Position numbers and translations under genes: made by a program
Assembly (NCBI RefSeq): GCF_012641335.1
Contig: NZ_JABAID010000007.1
Coordinates: 62,001 to 126,000, forward strand
From: Novosphingobium sp. ERN07
Lineage (GTDB): Bacteria > Pseudomonadota > Alphaproteobacteria > Sphingomonadales > Sphingomonadaceae
Length of the DNA: 64,000 nucleotides
Direction: 5' to 3'
Shown here: positions 26,473-35,704 of the stretch, in pieces
Position numbering within the stretch: the stretch's first letter is position 1
Layout of the letters: every line of letters starts with the position of its first letter
The notes under the pieces: model-generated
What the model was told of the DNA's origin: nothing
What the model saw: only the letters and a program-made list of their open reading frames with translations
Databases searched by the model: none

Positions 26473-27245
26473 CTGTCTTCAGCCCCACTCTTCTTGGGCC
26501 TAAAATCGAACCGTATCCGCACCCATTCCCCCACCTGCGGCTTCCCGTTCACGCGCGGAGGTCGCACCAGAAACTGCCACGATGCCTGCCGGATCGCACG
26601 TGCGAGGCCTGATCCCGGCGGGCTTTCGCCCAGTTCCTGACAGTCCTCGACGTGGTATTTCTCCACCGTCTTGCACGCGATCATCGCCCAATCGCCCTGC
26701 ATCCGGCGCTGCGGCAAATAAGGTCCGATTTCAGCATCGGTCGGTTCGCGATACCATTGCGCGGCATAGAGCCTCACGCCGCCCGGCCCTTGCCCCAGGC
26801 TGGCCGAATCACCCGGACTACCGCCGCCGGATGGCGCACCGCCGCCCGACTCCTGCCGCTTCATTTTGCTGATGTCGCCCGCGCGATAATCATTGCGCGA
26901 TAGCTCGATAAAGCCCTCTGGCCACTGCACTTTGCCCGGAATCGGCACGGCTGGCGGCGCTGCGGCAGGCTGAACTGGCCTCGCCTCGGCACTTTGCGCC
27001 TGCTTGGCCTGCTTCTGCTCCGGCTGCTTTTCCGCCGCCTTTGCTTCTTCCTGCCCGTCGTCGGACAGGTCAATCGCCGTCAGCCGGGAACTCTCGCCCC
27101 CGCCGAAACCTGTCACCGCGCCCATCTTCCACATGATCAGGAACACAAGCGCGCTGGCCACAAACGCAAAGATGAGCGACCCCGCCCGCTCGCGCGGCGA
27201 CGCCTGATAGCCCTGCCTCAAAGGATCGATGCGCCACGGTAGCAT
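26469..27245 (-). CDS. TonB-like energy transducer/periplasmic-spanning protein
   Basis: 258 residues from the ATG at 27245. A single N-terminal membrane helix (AGSLIFAFVASALVFLIMWKM) is followed by a Glu/Lys/Ala/Pro-rich spacer (~75-120), a Gly/Ser-rich linker and a C-terminal block (WYREPTDAEIGPYLP ... ARAIRQASWQFLVRPPRVNG ... VRIRFDF) that resembles a TonB C-terminal domain. Role inferred as an inner-membrane protein reaching the outer membrane. The classical TonB family signature is weak. Tail-to-tail with parE, overlapping it by 4 bp. Confidence 0.6.
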   Translation of the reverse strand: MLPWRIDPLRQGYQASPRERAGSLIFAFVASALVFLIMWKMGAVTGFGGGESSRLTAIDLSDDGQEEAKAAEKQPEQKQAKQAQSAEARPVQPAAAPPAVPIPGKVQWPEGFIELSRNDYRAGDISKMKRQESGGGAPSGGGSPGDSASLGQGPGGVRLYAAQWYREPTDAEIGPYLPQRRMQGDWAMIACKTVEKYHVEDCQELGESPPGSGLARAIRQASWQFLVRPPRVNGKPQVGEWVRIRFDFRPKKSGAEDS

Positions 27246-27484
27246 TGCCAAGCCGCCTACACGCCGCCAAGGCTCCCGGCAATTCCGCACCACAGGAGAA
27301 GCACAGCCAGCGACACTTTGATAGCAAACGTTCCTGACGGTTCAGTCAGCAACCTCGTCAATAAATGACATTTGCGTCAACAACCGCCTCCATTCCTGAC
27401 GCACCCGTCACCAAACTACTCTATTGCAAGGCGCAAACCCTCGCCCTATCGCTTAACCAAACGATTAAGACACAGGAACCGCCG

Positions 27485-28330
27485 ATGCGCTTTGAAGGCA
27501 CCAGCAACTACGTCGCTACCGAAGATCTGAAGGTCGCGGTCAACGCCGCCGTCCTGCTCCGCCGCCCGCTGCTGGTCAAGGGTGAACCCGGCACCGGCAA
27601 GACCGTGCTGGCGCATGAAATCGCCAAAGCGGTGAACGCGCCGCTGATCGAATGGAACGTGAAATCCACGACGAAGGCACAGCAGGGCCTTTATGAATAC
27701 GACGCGGTTGCCCGCCTGCGCGATGGCCAGTTGGGGGATGAGCGCGTTCACGACATCCGCAACTACATCAAGAAAGGCAAGCTCTGGGAAGCCTTCACCA
27801 GCCCGCAACTGCCCGTCCTGCTGATCGATGAGATCGACAAGGCCGATATCGAGTTCCCCAACGACCTCCTGCAGGAACTCGACCGCATGAGCTTCGACGT
27901 TTATGAAACGCAGGAGCGGATTGAGGCCAAGGAACGCCCCATCGTCGTCATCACTTCGAACAACGAGAAGGAACTACCTGACGCTTTCCTGCGCCGTTGC
28001 TTCTTCCACTACATCAAATTCCCCGATCGCGAGACGATGCAGGCCATCATCGACGTCCACTTTCCCGGTATCCAGAAGACGCTTGTCAGCAAGGCAATGG
28101 AAGTGTTCTACGAAATCCGCGAAGTCCCCGGCCTCAAGAAGAAGCCCAGCACTTCAGAACTGCTCGACTGGCTGAAACTGCTGCTGAACGAGGACATGCC
28201 GCTCGACGTCCTCCAGAACCGCGATCCGACCAAGGCGATCCCCCCGCTCCACGGTGCCTTGCTCAAGAACGAGCAGGACATCATGCTCTTCGAACGGCTT
28301 GCCTTCATGGCGCGTCGTCCGGGGCACTGA
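27485..28330 (+). CDS. MoxR-family AAA ATPase
   Basis: 281 residues from the ATG at 27485, preceded by CAGGAA. Walker A GEPGTGKTV, Walker B LLIDEIDKAD, sensor TSNNEKELPDAFLRRC with the Arg finger, and a helical lid. This subgroup (COG0714) works with a VWA-domain protein as a chaperone for metal-centre insertion or complex assembly. The VWA partner is at 30773-31954, separated here by three genes. A palindrome follows the stop at 28340. Confidence 0.88.
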   Translation: MRFEGTSNYVATEDLKVAVNAAVLLRRPLLVKGEPGTGKTVLAHEIAKAVNAPLIEWNVKSTTKAQQGLYEYDAVARLRDGQLGDERVHDIRNYIKKGKLWEAFTSPQLPVLLIDEIDKADIEFPNDLLQELDRMSFDVYETQERIEAKERPIVVITSNNEKELPDAFLRRCFFHYIKFPDRETMQAIIDVHFPGIQKTLVSKAMEVFYEIREVPGLKKKPSTSELLDWLKLLLNEDMPLDVLQNRDPTKAIPPLHGALLKNEQDIMLFERLAFMARRPGH

Positions 28331-28339
28331 CGAAAGCTG

Positions 28340-28372
28340 CCCCCTCCTCTTCAGAGGAGGGGCCGGGGGTGG
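28340..28372. repeat. Short intergenic palindrome with G-rich tail
   Basis: CCCCCTCCTCTTCAGAGGAG hairpin followed by GGGGCCGGGGGTGG. Same layout as the element at 2166-2198, with a different loop. Lies between the converging MoxR and GST genes and may end or protect both transcripts. Confidence 0.55.
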
Positions 28373-28379
28373 CGCCGTG

Positions 28380-29120
28380 TCACTTGCGCGGCCCCAGCTT
28401 CTCCAGTTCCACCTGTTCGAACATCGCCTTCACCGCTGGCCGCGCGTTGATCTGTTCGATCCATCGCACCAGATGCGGCGTGGCTTCCTTGTTCACCAGT
28501 TCCGCAAAGCCGAACTGCATCCCGTTGGCGATGGCAAAGTTGCAGATGTCGGCCAGAGTATATTGCCCTGGCACCAGCCATTCATGGTCGGCCAGATGGT
28601 CGTCCAGCTTGCGCACAGAATAGGCGATCTTGCGCATTTCCTCATTGAGTATGTCCTGCGGAAAGCCCTCGCGCGCACGCCGCCACTTCACCTGCTGCTC
28701 CACAACGGGAATGGCCTTCACCTTCTCCTCAAACTCGGCGTCGCTGTAGCCTGCGACCATCTTGCCGATATAGCGGTGCCAGCCGATGGTGGAAACGCAC
28801 CAGCAGAAGTATTCGTCCACCCACTTGGTCCACACGCGCATCTGCGCGCGACCATAGCTATCAGCCGGGCGCAGCACCACTTCGGTCGGGTACTCATCCT
28901 CAAGGTATTCGCAGATCACCGTGGATTCGGTTATGACCTTGCCATCATCCACCAGCGCCGGAACTTGCCCGCGCGGATTGATCGCCTTGAACCAGTCGGT
29001 GTGATGCTCGAACTTCGACGGATCGAGCCGGTTCTTTTCAACATCCAGCCCCTTTTCAAACACCGTCAGCAGCGGCTTCATCGAATTGGCGGCGGGACCA
29101 AAGGTGTAGAGTTTGAGCAT
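28380..29120 (-). CDS. Glutathione S-transferase family protein
   Basis: 246 residues from the ATG at 29120, preceded by GGAGAGGA. The thioredoxin-like N-terminal domain (LKLYTFGPAANSMKPLLTV, NPRGQVPALVDDG with the cis-Pro, ITESTVICEYLED with the Glu-Ser glutathione site) is followed by an all-helical C-terminal domain including ADICNFAIA. A catalytic Ser or Cys is not obvious beyond the AANS segment. Substrate unknown; likely cytoplasmic detoxification or conjugation. Confidence 0.9.
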   Translation of the reverse strand: MLKLYTFGPAANSMKPLLTVFEKGLDVEKNRLDPSKFEHHTDWFKAINPRGQVPALVDDGKVITESTVICEYLEDEYPTEVVLRPADSYGRAQMRVWTKWVDEYFCWCVSTIGWHRYIGKMVAGYSDAEFEEKVKAIPVVEQQVKWRRAREGFPQDILNEEMRKIAYSVRKLDDHLADHEWLVPGQYTLADICNFAIANGMQFGFAELVNKEATPHLVRWIEQINARPAVKAMFEQVELEKLGPRK

Positions 29121-29216
29121 GGCAGTGTTATCCTCTCCGTGTAGATGCACCATGCCAATTGTAAGCAACACTAACAATACCCAATCGCACGCCGCCTCAA
29201 AGGAGACTGTTCAAAA

Positions 29217-29639
29217 ATGGCCTATACCGGGAAATACGCTTGCGGAGCGCCAACGCTCGAAATCACCGGAGAACCAATCGCCACGCGGCAGTGCTGGTGC
29301 CGCCAGTGCCAGCAGATTGCAGCGGGTGGCCCCACCAACAACGCCATTTTCAAAGGCGATGATGTCACCATCACTGGTCCCCTCGCCCATAAGGCATGGA
29401 CCGCTGCCAGCGGCAACACCCTCACCTTCCACTTCTGCCCAGCGTGCGGCACACAAGTCTACGCGCAAAGCTCAGCGCGAATGCACCTCAAGACCGTGCG
29501 CTTTGGCGTGATCGACGAGCCGCACGGACTCGCGCCGCAGGCGGTAATCTGGACGGACGACGCCCCCGCATGGGCTGTGATCGACCCCACGTTAGAATCG
29601 TGGCCACAGCGACCGCCAGCAGCCCCGCCTGCTAGCTGA
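29217..29639 (+). CDS. GFA family (glutathione-dependent formaldehyde-activating-like) protein
   Basis: 140 residues with an AAGGAGA upstream. The zinc-binding cysteines of the GFA fold are present: Cys9, Cys26-x-Cys28-xx-Cys31 and Cys74-xx-Cys77 (FCPACGTQ). Members of this family are mostly of unknown activity despite the name. Divergent from the GST gene with ~95 bp between, which may share a promoter region. Confidence 0.87.
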   Translation: MAYTGKYACGAPTLEITGEPIATRQCWCRQCQQIAAGGPTNNAIFKGDDVTITGPLAHKAWTAASGNTLTFHFCPACGTQVYAQSSARMHLKTVRFGVIDEPHGLAPQAVIWTDDAPAWAVIDPTLESWPQRPPAAPPAS

Positions 29640-29644
29640 CCCAA

Positions 29645-30613
29645 CTAACTGACATTAAAGCAATCCTGTCCAGCGCGCCGCAACGATGCGCAATAGGCAT
29701 GCGCACCCGGCGCGCTGGCGCGTAGGCGCCAGTAGCGTCGCGTTCCGACCACAGCCGGAACCACCACTTTGCGGAAGCCGGCCAGTTCTGGATGCTGTGC
29801 AACCATGTTTTGCCAATGCGCCTCTGCCTCAGCCGGGCTGAGCGCGGCGACGAGCTGGATTGTCTGCCCTTGCCCTGCGAACTGCGGCAACGAAGGGAGG
29901 TCTGGCTGCGCAGTCGCCGATTGCGCGCCCACGGGCGGCATGGCTTCCCTCGGCTGAGCACCCGGCACCGCTACAACTGCAGTCTGCGCTGGTTGGGGCG
30001 TCCCGGCTTGCGCCGCTTGCGTGTTCAGCGCCAGCGTCATCGCATCAACCTCTGACCGGGCGGTCTCGTTCGTAACCACAACGGTAGTCGAAGCTGCGCG
30101 CGTCACGCCGTAAAGCGATTTTGCGAAAGAATAAGGCACGCGAATGCATCCGTGCGAAGCCGGATAGCCCGGCAAGCGCCCGGCATGGATTGCAATCCCG
30201 CCCCATGTCAGCCGCTGCATATAGGGCATGGGCGCGTTGCTGTAGAGGTTTGAGCGGTGATAGACTTTTTTCTGCAGAATCGGGAAAACGCCCGCAGGCG
30301 TAGAATGGCCGCGCTTGCCGGTGGACACTGGCGATGACGCCCACAGTTCGCCGTCCTTGAAAACATGCATCTGCTGCGATGCCTTGCTCACCACGATCAG
30401 CACACCCGATTGCAGCACCTGATCGACTGGCGGTGGCCCGGCGGGCTTGGGTGGCAGTGGTGCGAGTGCCGGTTGCGGGGCCTGCTGCACGGAAGCTACC
30501 GTCTGTGCCTCGGCCCGCTCGGCATTGCCGAAAGGCAGGCCGCCAGTCAGGCCAAGCGCCGCCAGCAACAGCAGAACCGCAATCGCTCCGAACGCGCCTG
30601 CAACGCGAGTCAT
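29645..30613 (-). CDS. L,D-transpeptidase (ErfK/YbiS/YcfS family)
   Basis: 322-residue exported enzyme: N-terminal membrane/signal segment (GAIAVLLLLAALGLTGG), Pro-rich linker, then the YkuD domain (VLIVVSKASQQMHVFKDGE, GIAIHAGRLPGYPASHGCIRVP) with catalytic His and Cys in HGCIRVP. The C-terminal third (~190-322) is a low-similarity extension rich in Ala/Gln ending in a possible SPOR-like region. Likely forms 3-3 peptidoglycan cross-links or attaches proteins. Ends 5 bp from the GFA stop. Confidence 0.88.
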   Translation of the reverse strand: MTRVAGAFGAIAVLLLLAALGLTGGLPFGNAERAEAQTVASVQQAPQPALAPLPPKPAGPPPVDQVLQSGVLIVVSKASQQMHVFKDGELWASSPVSTGKRGHSTPAGVFPILQKKVYHRSNLYSNAPMPYMQRLTWGGIAIHAGRLPGYPASHGCIRVPYSFAKSLYGVTRAASTTVVVTNETARSEVDAMTLALNTQAAQAGTPQPAQTAVVAVPGAQPREAMPPVGAQSATAQPDLPSLPQFAGQGQTIQLVAALSPAEAEAHWQNMVAQHPELAGFRKVVVPAVVGTRRYWRLRASAPGAHAYCASLRRAGQDCFNVS

Positions 30614-30772
30614 GGTAAACGCCCCTTAACCATGACTGCCATGCTTAGCTTGCGCGCGCCGCTGCTCAACCGCTAATTGGCCCGTTGCGGGCTACGCGCA
30701 GCGATATTCCGGGGCTTGCCCATCGCCACGCCACAGCTTAATCATCCGATTAAGCCAAAGGAGCGGCCACAG

Positions 30773-31954
30773 GTGTTTTTCAATTTCGTTGATGAATTGC
30801 GCGCCGCAGGAATCCCTGCCAGTTTCAAGGAGCACCTTGTGTTGCTCGAAGCGCTTGAAAAAGACGTGATCGAACAGACCCCTGAAGCCTTCTACTACCT
30901 CAGCCGCGCCACGTTCGTGAAGGACGAAGGCCTGCTTGATCGGTTCGATCAGGTGTTCAACAAGGTCTTCAAGGGCCTTCTCACCGACTATGGCCAGCGC
31001 CCCGTCGACATTCCCGAAGACTGGCTGAAAGCCGTCGCGGAAAAATTCCTGTCCGAAGAAGAGATGGAAAAGATCAAGTCCCTCGGTTCGTGGGAGGAGA
31101 TCATGGACACGCTCAAAAAGCGGCTCGAAGAGCAGGAAAAGCGCCATCAGGGCGGCAACAAGTGGATCGGCACCGGCGGCACCAGTCCCTTCGGCAATTC
31201 GGGCTACAATCCCGAAGGTGTGCGGATCGGCGGCGAATCAAAGCACAAGCGCGCAGTGAAAGTCTGGGAAAAGCGCGAATTCCAGAACCTCGACAACACC
31301 AAGGAACTCGGCACCCGCAACATCAAGATCGCCCTGCGCCGCCTGCGCCGCTTTGCGCGTGAAGGCGCGGCGGACGAACTGGACCTTGAAGGCACGATCG
31401 AGGGGACCGCGCGGCAGGGCTGGCTCGATATCAGAATGCGCCCGGAAAAGCGCAATGCCGTCAAATTGCTGCTGTTTCTCGATGTCGGCGGATCAATGGA
31501 CCCGTTCATCAAGCTCGTGGAAGAACTGTTCAGCGCGGCCACTGCTGAATTCAAGAACATGGAATTCTACTACTTCCACAACTGCCTCTACGAAGGCGTG
31601 TGGAAGGACAACAAGCGCCGCTGGTCAGAACGTACCAAGACCTGGGACATCCTGCACAAGTACGGTCACGACTATAAAGTTGTGTTCGTGGGCGATGCGG
31701 CGATGAGCCCTTACGAAATCAGCCACCCCGGCGGCAGCGTGGAACATTTCAACGAAGAAGCGGGTGCCGTGTGGATGCACCGCGTGGCCCAGACCTATCC
31801 CGCCACTGTCTGGCTCAATCCTGTTCCAGAAAAGCAGTGGACCTATTCGCAGTCCACCAAGATGCTCAAGGATCTGATCGGCGGGTCGATGTATCCCCTC
31901 ACGCTGGAAGGCTTGGACAGCGCGATGCGCGAACTGACTCGCAAGAAGCACTAG
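30773..31954 (+). CDS. VWA domain (CoxE-like) partner of MoxR ATPase
   Basis: 393 residues. The GTG at 30773 is chosen because AAGGAG lies about ten bases upstream and gives the family N-terminus MFFNFVDELRAAGIPASFKE. Helical N-terminal part (to ~200), then a von Willebrand A domain with the MIDAS motif DVGGSM near residue 240. Such proteins act with MoxR ATPases as metal-dependent assembly chaperones. The 160-bp upstream region shared with the divergent L,D-transpeptidase holds its promoter. Confidence 0.87.
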   Translation: MFFNFVDELRAAGIPASFKEHLVLLEALEKDVIEQTPEAFYYLSRATFVKDEGLLDRFDQVFNKVFKGLLTDYGQRPVDIPEDWLKAVAEKFLSEEEMEKIKSLGSWEEIMDTLKKRLEEQEKRHQGGNKWIGTGGTSPFGNSGYNPEGVRIGGESKHKRAVKVWEKREFQNLDNTKELGTRNIKIALRRLRRFAREGAADELDLEGTIEGTARQGWLDIRMRPEKRNAVKLLLFLDVGGSMDPFIKLVEELFSAATAEFKNMEFYYFHNCLYEGVWKDNKRRWSERTKTWDILHKYGHDYKVVFVGDAAMSPYEISHPGGSVEHFNEEAGAVWMHRVAQTYPATVWLNPVPEKQWTYSQSTKMLKDLIGGSMYPLTLEGLDSAMRELTRKKH

Positions 31955-32087
31955 AAATCGCTGTCCTACAGGGTGAGCGCCGGGTTAGCTTCCCGGCTGC
32001 TCCTTGAACCGTCAACCACCTGCCAAATCCCGGGCATCGCTGCGTTTTTCCGCAGCATCCGGGGCCTTGAGAGTTTTTCTCTGGACT

Positions 32088-32104
32088 GTGTAAACTGTGT
32101 AAAC
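32088..32104. repeat. Tandem GTGTAAAC motif, copy 1, in a palindromic context
   Basis: GTGTAAACTGTGTAAAC, an identical 17-base string to 53999-54015. It is followed by TTCAGG-N8-CCTGAA (32110-32129), a hairpin. Located between the VWA gene and the NamZ-like gene, both of which end here. A second larger stem (GGGCATCGCTGCG with CCGCAGCATCCGGGGC) lies just before it and may be a terminator. Confidence 0.55.
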
Positions 32105-32140
32105 CCCCTTCAGGAAACACAGCCTGAAAATGAACGAAAA

Positions 32141-33340
32141 TCAGTAGAGCAGAAACCGCCGCCGCTCTTCTTCCCACGCCGATTCGTTCGGTCCTGCCAC
32201 CGCATCCAGATCGCCCGGCGCGCTGCCTGCATCGTCCACCCATTCGCGCAGCGCAGGGCCACCGTTGATCACATCAATCGCCAACTTGTCGAACACGTAC
32301 TCATAGGCGAAGTCCCGCCACAGCGGATAATCCGGGTAAAGTCGGCGGATCGCCTTGAACGCCAGCGCCTGCAACCGCCACGGACGGAACGCGGCGTGAT
32401 CATAGTGTGCCCCCTCGGCATGGATCATCAACGCGCTGCACAGGCTTTTGGCGTGCTTGTGGAATGTCGGTTCGAACCAACATTCGCGGATCGCGCAGCC
32501 CTGCATCCATTGCGGCGCGAAGGTGCGCATTTCCGCCAGCACGGCTTTGGCATCCACATCCGGCGCGCCGAACAACACTTCCAGCGGCCGCGTCGTGCCC
32601 CGCCCTTCGGAAACGGTCGCCCCTTCGATCATCACCGTGCCCGCATAGGCCCGCGCCATGTTCAGGCTCGCCGCGTTGGGCGAAGGGTTGATCCAGATGC
32701 GGCTTTCCGGCCAGCCGAAGCCGGGGCCGCTCTCCGATGTCCACCCTTCCATCGTGATCACGCGATAATCCACGTCGAGCCTGAAATGCTCCACGAACCA
32801 CGCGCCCATCTCGCCCAGCGTCATACCGTGCCGCATCGGCATCGGCCCTGCGCCGACGAAACTTTCCCAGCCCGGCAGCAGCGTCGTGCCTTCAACCGGG
32901 CGGCCCGCCGGGTTGGGCCGGTCGAGCACCCACACCGCCTTGCCCGTGCCGCTCGCGGCTTCGAGCATATAGAGCAGCGTGGTCACGAAGGTGTAGATGC
33001 GGCAGCCCAGATCCTGCAGGTCGAACAGGAACACGTCCGCCGTGCTCATCATCTGCCCGGTCGGGCGACGCACCTCACCGTAAAGGCTGAACACCGGGAT
33101 GCCATAGACGCGATCAAGCTCATCCGCCGTCTCGACCATGTTGTCCTGCTTGTCGCCCTTCAGCCCGTGCTGCGGCCCGAAAGCAGAGGTCACGTTCACC
33201 CCCGCCGCGATCAGCGCGTCGAGCGAGTGGACCAGCCCTTCTGTTACCGAGGCAGGATGGGCAACCAGCGCCACGCGCTTGCCTTCGAGCGGTTTCCTTA
33301 ATGCGGGGTCGGCAAGCAGCCGGTCGATACCGAATTTCAT
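32141..33340 (-). CDS. DUF1343/NamZ-like exo-beta-N-acetylmuramidase
   Basis: 399 residues from the ATG at 33340 (MKFGIDRLLADPALR). Signatures of the YbbC/DUF1343 family: VALVAHPASVT, FGPQHGLKGDKQDN, FSLYGEVRRPTGQM, FDLQDLGCRIYTFVTTL, DRPNPAGRPVEG, and the C-terminal HDTF-like region. The Bacillus member NamZ removes terminal MurNAc from peptidoglycan fragments. No signal peptide is seen with this start, so it may act in the cytoplasm on imported muropeptides. ATGA overlap with the upstream DOMON-like gene. Confidence 0.85.
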   Translation of the reverse strand: MKFGIDRLLADPALRKPLEGKRVALVAHPASVTEGLVHSLDALIAAGVNVTSAFGPQHGLKGDKQDNMVETADELDRVYGIPVFSLYGEVRRPTGQMMSTADVFLFDLQDLGCRIYTFVTTLLYMLEAASGTGKAVWVLDRPNPAGRPVEGTTLLPGWESFVGAGPMPMRHGMTLGEMGAWFVEHFRLDVDYRVITMEGWTSESGPGFGWPESRIWINPSPNAASLNMARAYAGTVMIEGATVSEGRGTTRPLEVLFGAPDVDAKAVLAEMRTFAPQWMQGCAIRECWFEPTFHKHAKSLCSALMIHAEGAHYDHAAFRPWRLQALAFKAIRRLYPDYPLWRDFAYEYVFDKLAIDVINGGPALREWVDDAGSAPGDLDAVAGPNESAWEEERRRFLLY

Positions 33341-33879
33341 GCCCCGCTCGGTGCCGCAAGCCGGGCCGCGAAGCAAGACTCGTGATGAAAGTCTGGCCAG
33401 TCCGCGCGGTGCGCCATCGCCCAATACGATTTTACGCCGCCCTCCTCCTCGATCACTGCCGTCAGCCCGAAACCGAACGGCAGCGGCGGCAAGGCGGCAA
33501 CAGGCAACGCCACGTCGAAAATCAGCACGGATTGCCCCCGGCGGGGCGTACACACCGGCGCGCGCGGCATAGGCCGCTCTGCCATGCCTTCGCGATAGCC
33601 GCTGAACTCATACGCCGCCCATTGCTGCGAAGGAGAGAAGTTGAACTCGGTGTAACCCTTCCCGCCCTCCGGCTTTACGAACAGTTCGAAACAGGTCGCC
33701 TGCCACAGCCCATCCGCCCTGCCCTTGCCCGCAAAGGGCGGCAGGACCAGCGCCTGCGCGCTTTCCACCCGCCAGCGCAGCGTCATCCACTGCGCATCCA
33801 GCCCGGTAACCCGCGCCTCCACCTTGCTGACGCCAAACGGCGGATTGGCCGGATGGGGCAAAAGCTCAAACGTTCCCAT
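33337..33879 (-). CDS. DOMON-like domain protein
   Basis: 180 residues, beta-rich, without a signal peptide. A pattern of LWQATCFELFVKPEGGKGYTEFNFSP-type strands (shown in part) and GFGLTAVIEEEGG fits the DOMON-like (carbohydrate-binding type 9-like) fold described for proteobacterial proteins. Stop overlaps the NamZ start (ATGA), so the two are translationally coupled. Function unknown; a role with sugar or muropeptide ligands is conceivable from the neighbour. Confidence 0.75.
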   Translation of the reverse strand: MGTFELLPHPANPPFGVSKVEARVTGLDAQWMTLRWRVESAQALVLPPFAGKGRADGLWQATCFELFVKPEGGKGYTEFNFSPSQQWAAYEFSGYREGMAERPMPRAPVCTPRRGQSVLIFDVALPVAALPPLPFGFGLTAVIEEEGGVKSYWAMAHRADWPDFHHESCFAARLAAPSGA

Positions 33880-33927
33880 CTGCGCAACTCCGTGCTAGGC
33901 GCGCCATCCCGATAGCGAGTGGCCGAG

Positions 33928-35157
33928 ATGACCGAATACACTTCTTCCCTGCTGCGCCTCCTTTCCGAACGAGGCTACATCCACCAGATGACCGATGCGA
34001 GCGCGCTCGATGCGCTGGCGGCGAAGCAGGTCGTGCCCGGCTATATCGGCTTCGACCCCACCGCGCCATCGCTGCACGTGGGGTCTATGGTGCAGATAAT
34101 GCTGCTGCGCCGCCTGCAACAGGCCGGGCATAAGCCCATCGTCCTGATGGGTGGCGGCACCGGCAAGATCGGTGATCCCAGCTTCAAGGACGAAGCGCGA
34201 AAGCTGATGACCGATGATGTCATCGCGGCCAACGTCGCCTCTATCAAGACCGTGTTCGAACGCTTCCTGACCTTTGGTGATGGGCCGAGCGACGCGGTGA
34301 TGCTCGACAATGCCGAATGGCTCGACAACCTGGAGTACATCCCGTTCCTGCGCGAGGTGGGACAGCATTTCTCGGTCAACCGGATGCTCAGCTTCGATTC
34401 GGTGAAGCAGCGGCTGGACCGTGAACAATCGCTGTCTTTCCTCGAATTCAACTACATGATCCTGCAAGCCTATGATTTCCGCGAACTGTCGCAGCGCTAT
34501 GGCTGCCAGTTGCAGATGGGCGGGTCCGATCAGTGGGGCAACATCGTCAACGGCATCGAACTCACCCGCCGGATGGACGGCAAGGAAGTGTTCGGCGTGA
34601 CCACACCGCTGCTTACCACCGCCGATGGCGCGAAGATGGGCAAGACCATGAATGGCGCGGTCTGGCTGAACGAAGACGCGCTGCCTGCGTGGGACTTCTG
34701 GCAATACTGGCGCAATGCCGATGACCGTGACGTGGGCAAGTTCCTACGCCTGTTCACCGATCTGCCACTTGACGAAATCGCCCGACTAGAAGCGCTGGAA
34801 GGGAGCGAGATCAATTCTGCCAAGATCGTGTTAGCCAATGAAGTCACCCGGCTGGTCCGCGGTGATGAGGCGGCCAAGGCGGCCGAAGCAACCGCAACAG
34901 CAACGTTCGCTGGCGGCGGGCTTGGTCAGGATTTGCCCACTCTGGAGATTTCCGAAGACAGCATCGGCCTTGTCGATGCGCTGGTCGGGTTGGGCTTTGC
35001 GGCCAGCCGTGGCGAGGCGAAGCGCCTTGTGGCGGGTGGCGGCGCGCGTGTGGACGGCGCTGCGGTGACCGATGATTCGCACCGCATCTCCTTGTCGGGT
35101 AACGAAATTCGCATTTCATCAGGCAAAAAGAAGCACGGGATCCTGCGCCGGGCGTAA
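33928..35157 (+). CDS. tyrS: Tyrosyl-tRNA synthetase
   Basis: 409-residue class I aminoacyl-tRNA synthetase; start at the ATG at 33928 (a GTG at 33919 adds three residues). HIGH-like motif HVGSM, tyrosine site [17 protein letters not shown]-like KMGKT, and C-terminal S4 RNA-binding domain ([24 protein letters not shown]). Full length. Divergent from the DOMON-like gene. Confidence 0.97.
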   Translation: MTEYTSSLLRLLSERGYIHQMTDASALDALAAKQVVPGYIGFDPTAPSLHVGSMVQIMLLRRLQQAGHKPIVLMGGGTGKIGDPSFKDEARKLMTDDVIAANVASIKTVFERFLTFGDGPSDAVMLDNAEWLDNLEYIPFLREVGQHFSVNRMLSFDSVKQRLDREQSLSFLEFNYMILQAYDFRELSQRYGCQLQMGGSDQWGNIVNGIELTRRMDGKEVFGVTTPLLTTADGAKMGKTMNGAVWLNEDALPAWDFWQYWRNADDRDVGKFLRLFTDLPLDEIARLEALEGSEINSAKIVLANEVTRLVRGDEAAKAAEATATATFAGGGLGQDLPTLEISEDSIGLVDALVGLGFAASRGEAKRLVAGGGARVDGAAVTDDSHRISLSGNEIRISSGKKKHGILRRA

Positions 35158-35310
35158 TTTCTGCACGGTTGACAGGGTTTCCGCATCGCTAACGGCAAGT
35201 CCGTGCCGCCTCCGGCAAGGATTTGCCGTCGGCTTTACGAATTGTTCGCCAATTCGGACTATATCTTTCGGCATAGGCCCCACGGGTCACTCATGCGCGA
35301 AGGAGGAACG

Positions 35311-35640
35311 ATGCGCGGCGGAGCACAGCTTTCGGTCACCGACCTGCGTCGTTCGACCCGTCATCAGGTGAACCTGCCGGTGATTGGCGAACACCGGTCG
35401 CGTGGCGACATCATGTTACATCTGGCCAATATCTCCACCACAGGCTTCATGGCGACTGAGATCGAGGATCTGGGGCGCGGTGAACGTGTAACGGTGCGGC
35501 TGCCCGTGATCGGCAGAATCGAGGCATTCGTTGTATGGGTCGATGGCAGCCGTGCCGGATTCCAGTTCGAACGAATCGTGCGGGTAGATGAATTCGCCAA
35601 GATGATCCGCTCGCTCCAGCCCAACACCAAAGCGCGCTGA
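35311..35640 (+). CDS. PilZ domain protein
   Basis: 109 residues. The ATG at 35311 is chosen over 35293 because AGGAGG sits four bases before it. The c-di-GMP-binding motifs are visible: RRSTRHQ (RxxxR) and NISTTGF (D/NxSxxG). The rest is the six-stranded PilZ barrel. Single-domain receptor; target unknown. It may read the c-di-GMP level set by the CHASE2-EAL protein at 56.9-59.2 kb, among others. Confidence 0.85.
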   Translation: MRGGAQLSVTDLRRSTRHQVNLPVIGEHRSRGDIMLHLANISTTGFMATEIEDLGRGERVTVRLPVIGRIEAFVVWVDGSRAGFQFERIVRVDEFAKMIRSLQPNTKAR

Positions 35641-35704
35641 GCGAGATCACCCCACAAATTTTGCTTTCTTGGCAAGGTGCGGTCGGAGTGGCATTGCGCG
35701 CTGC

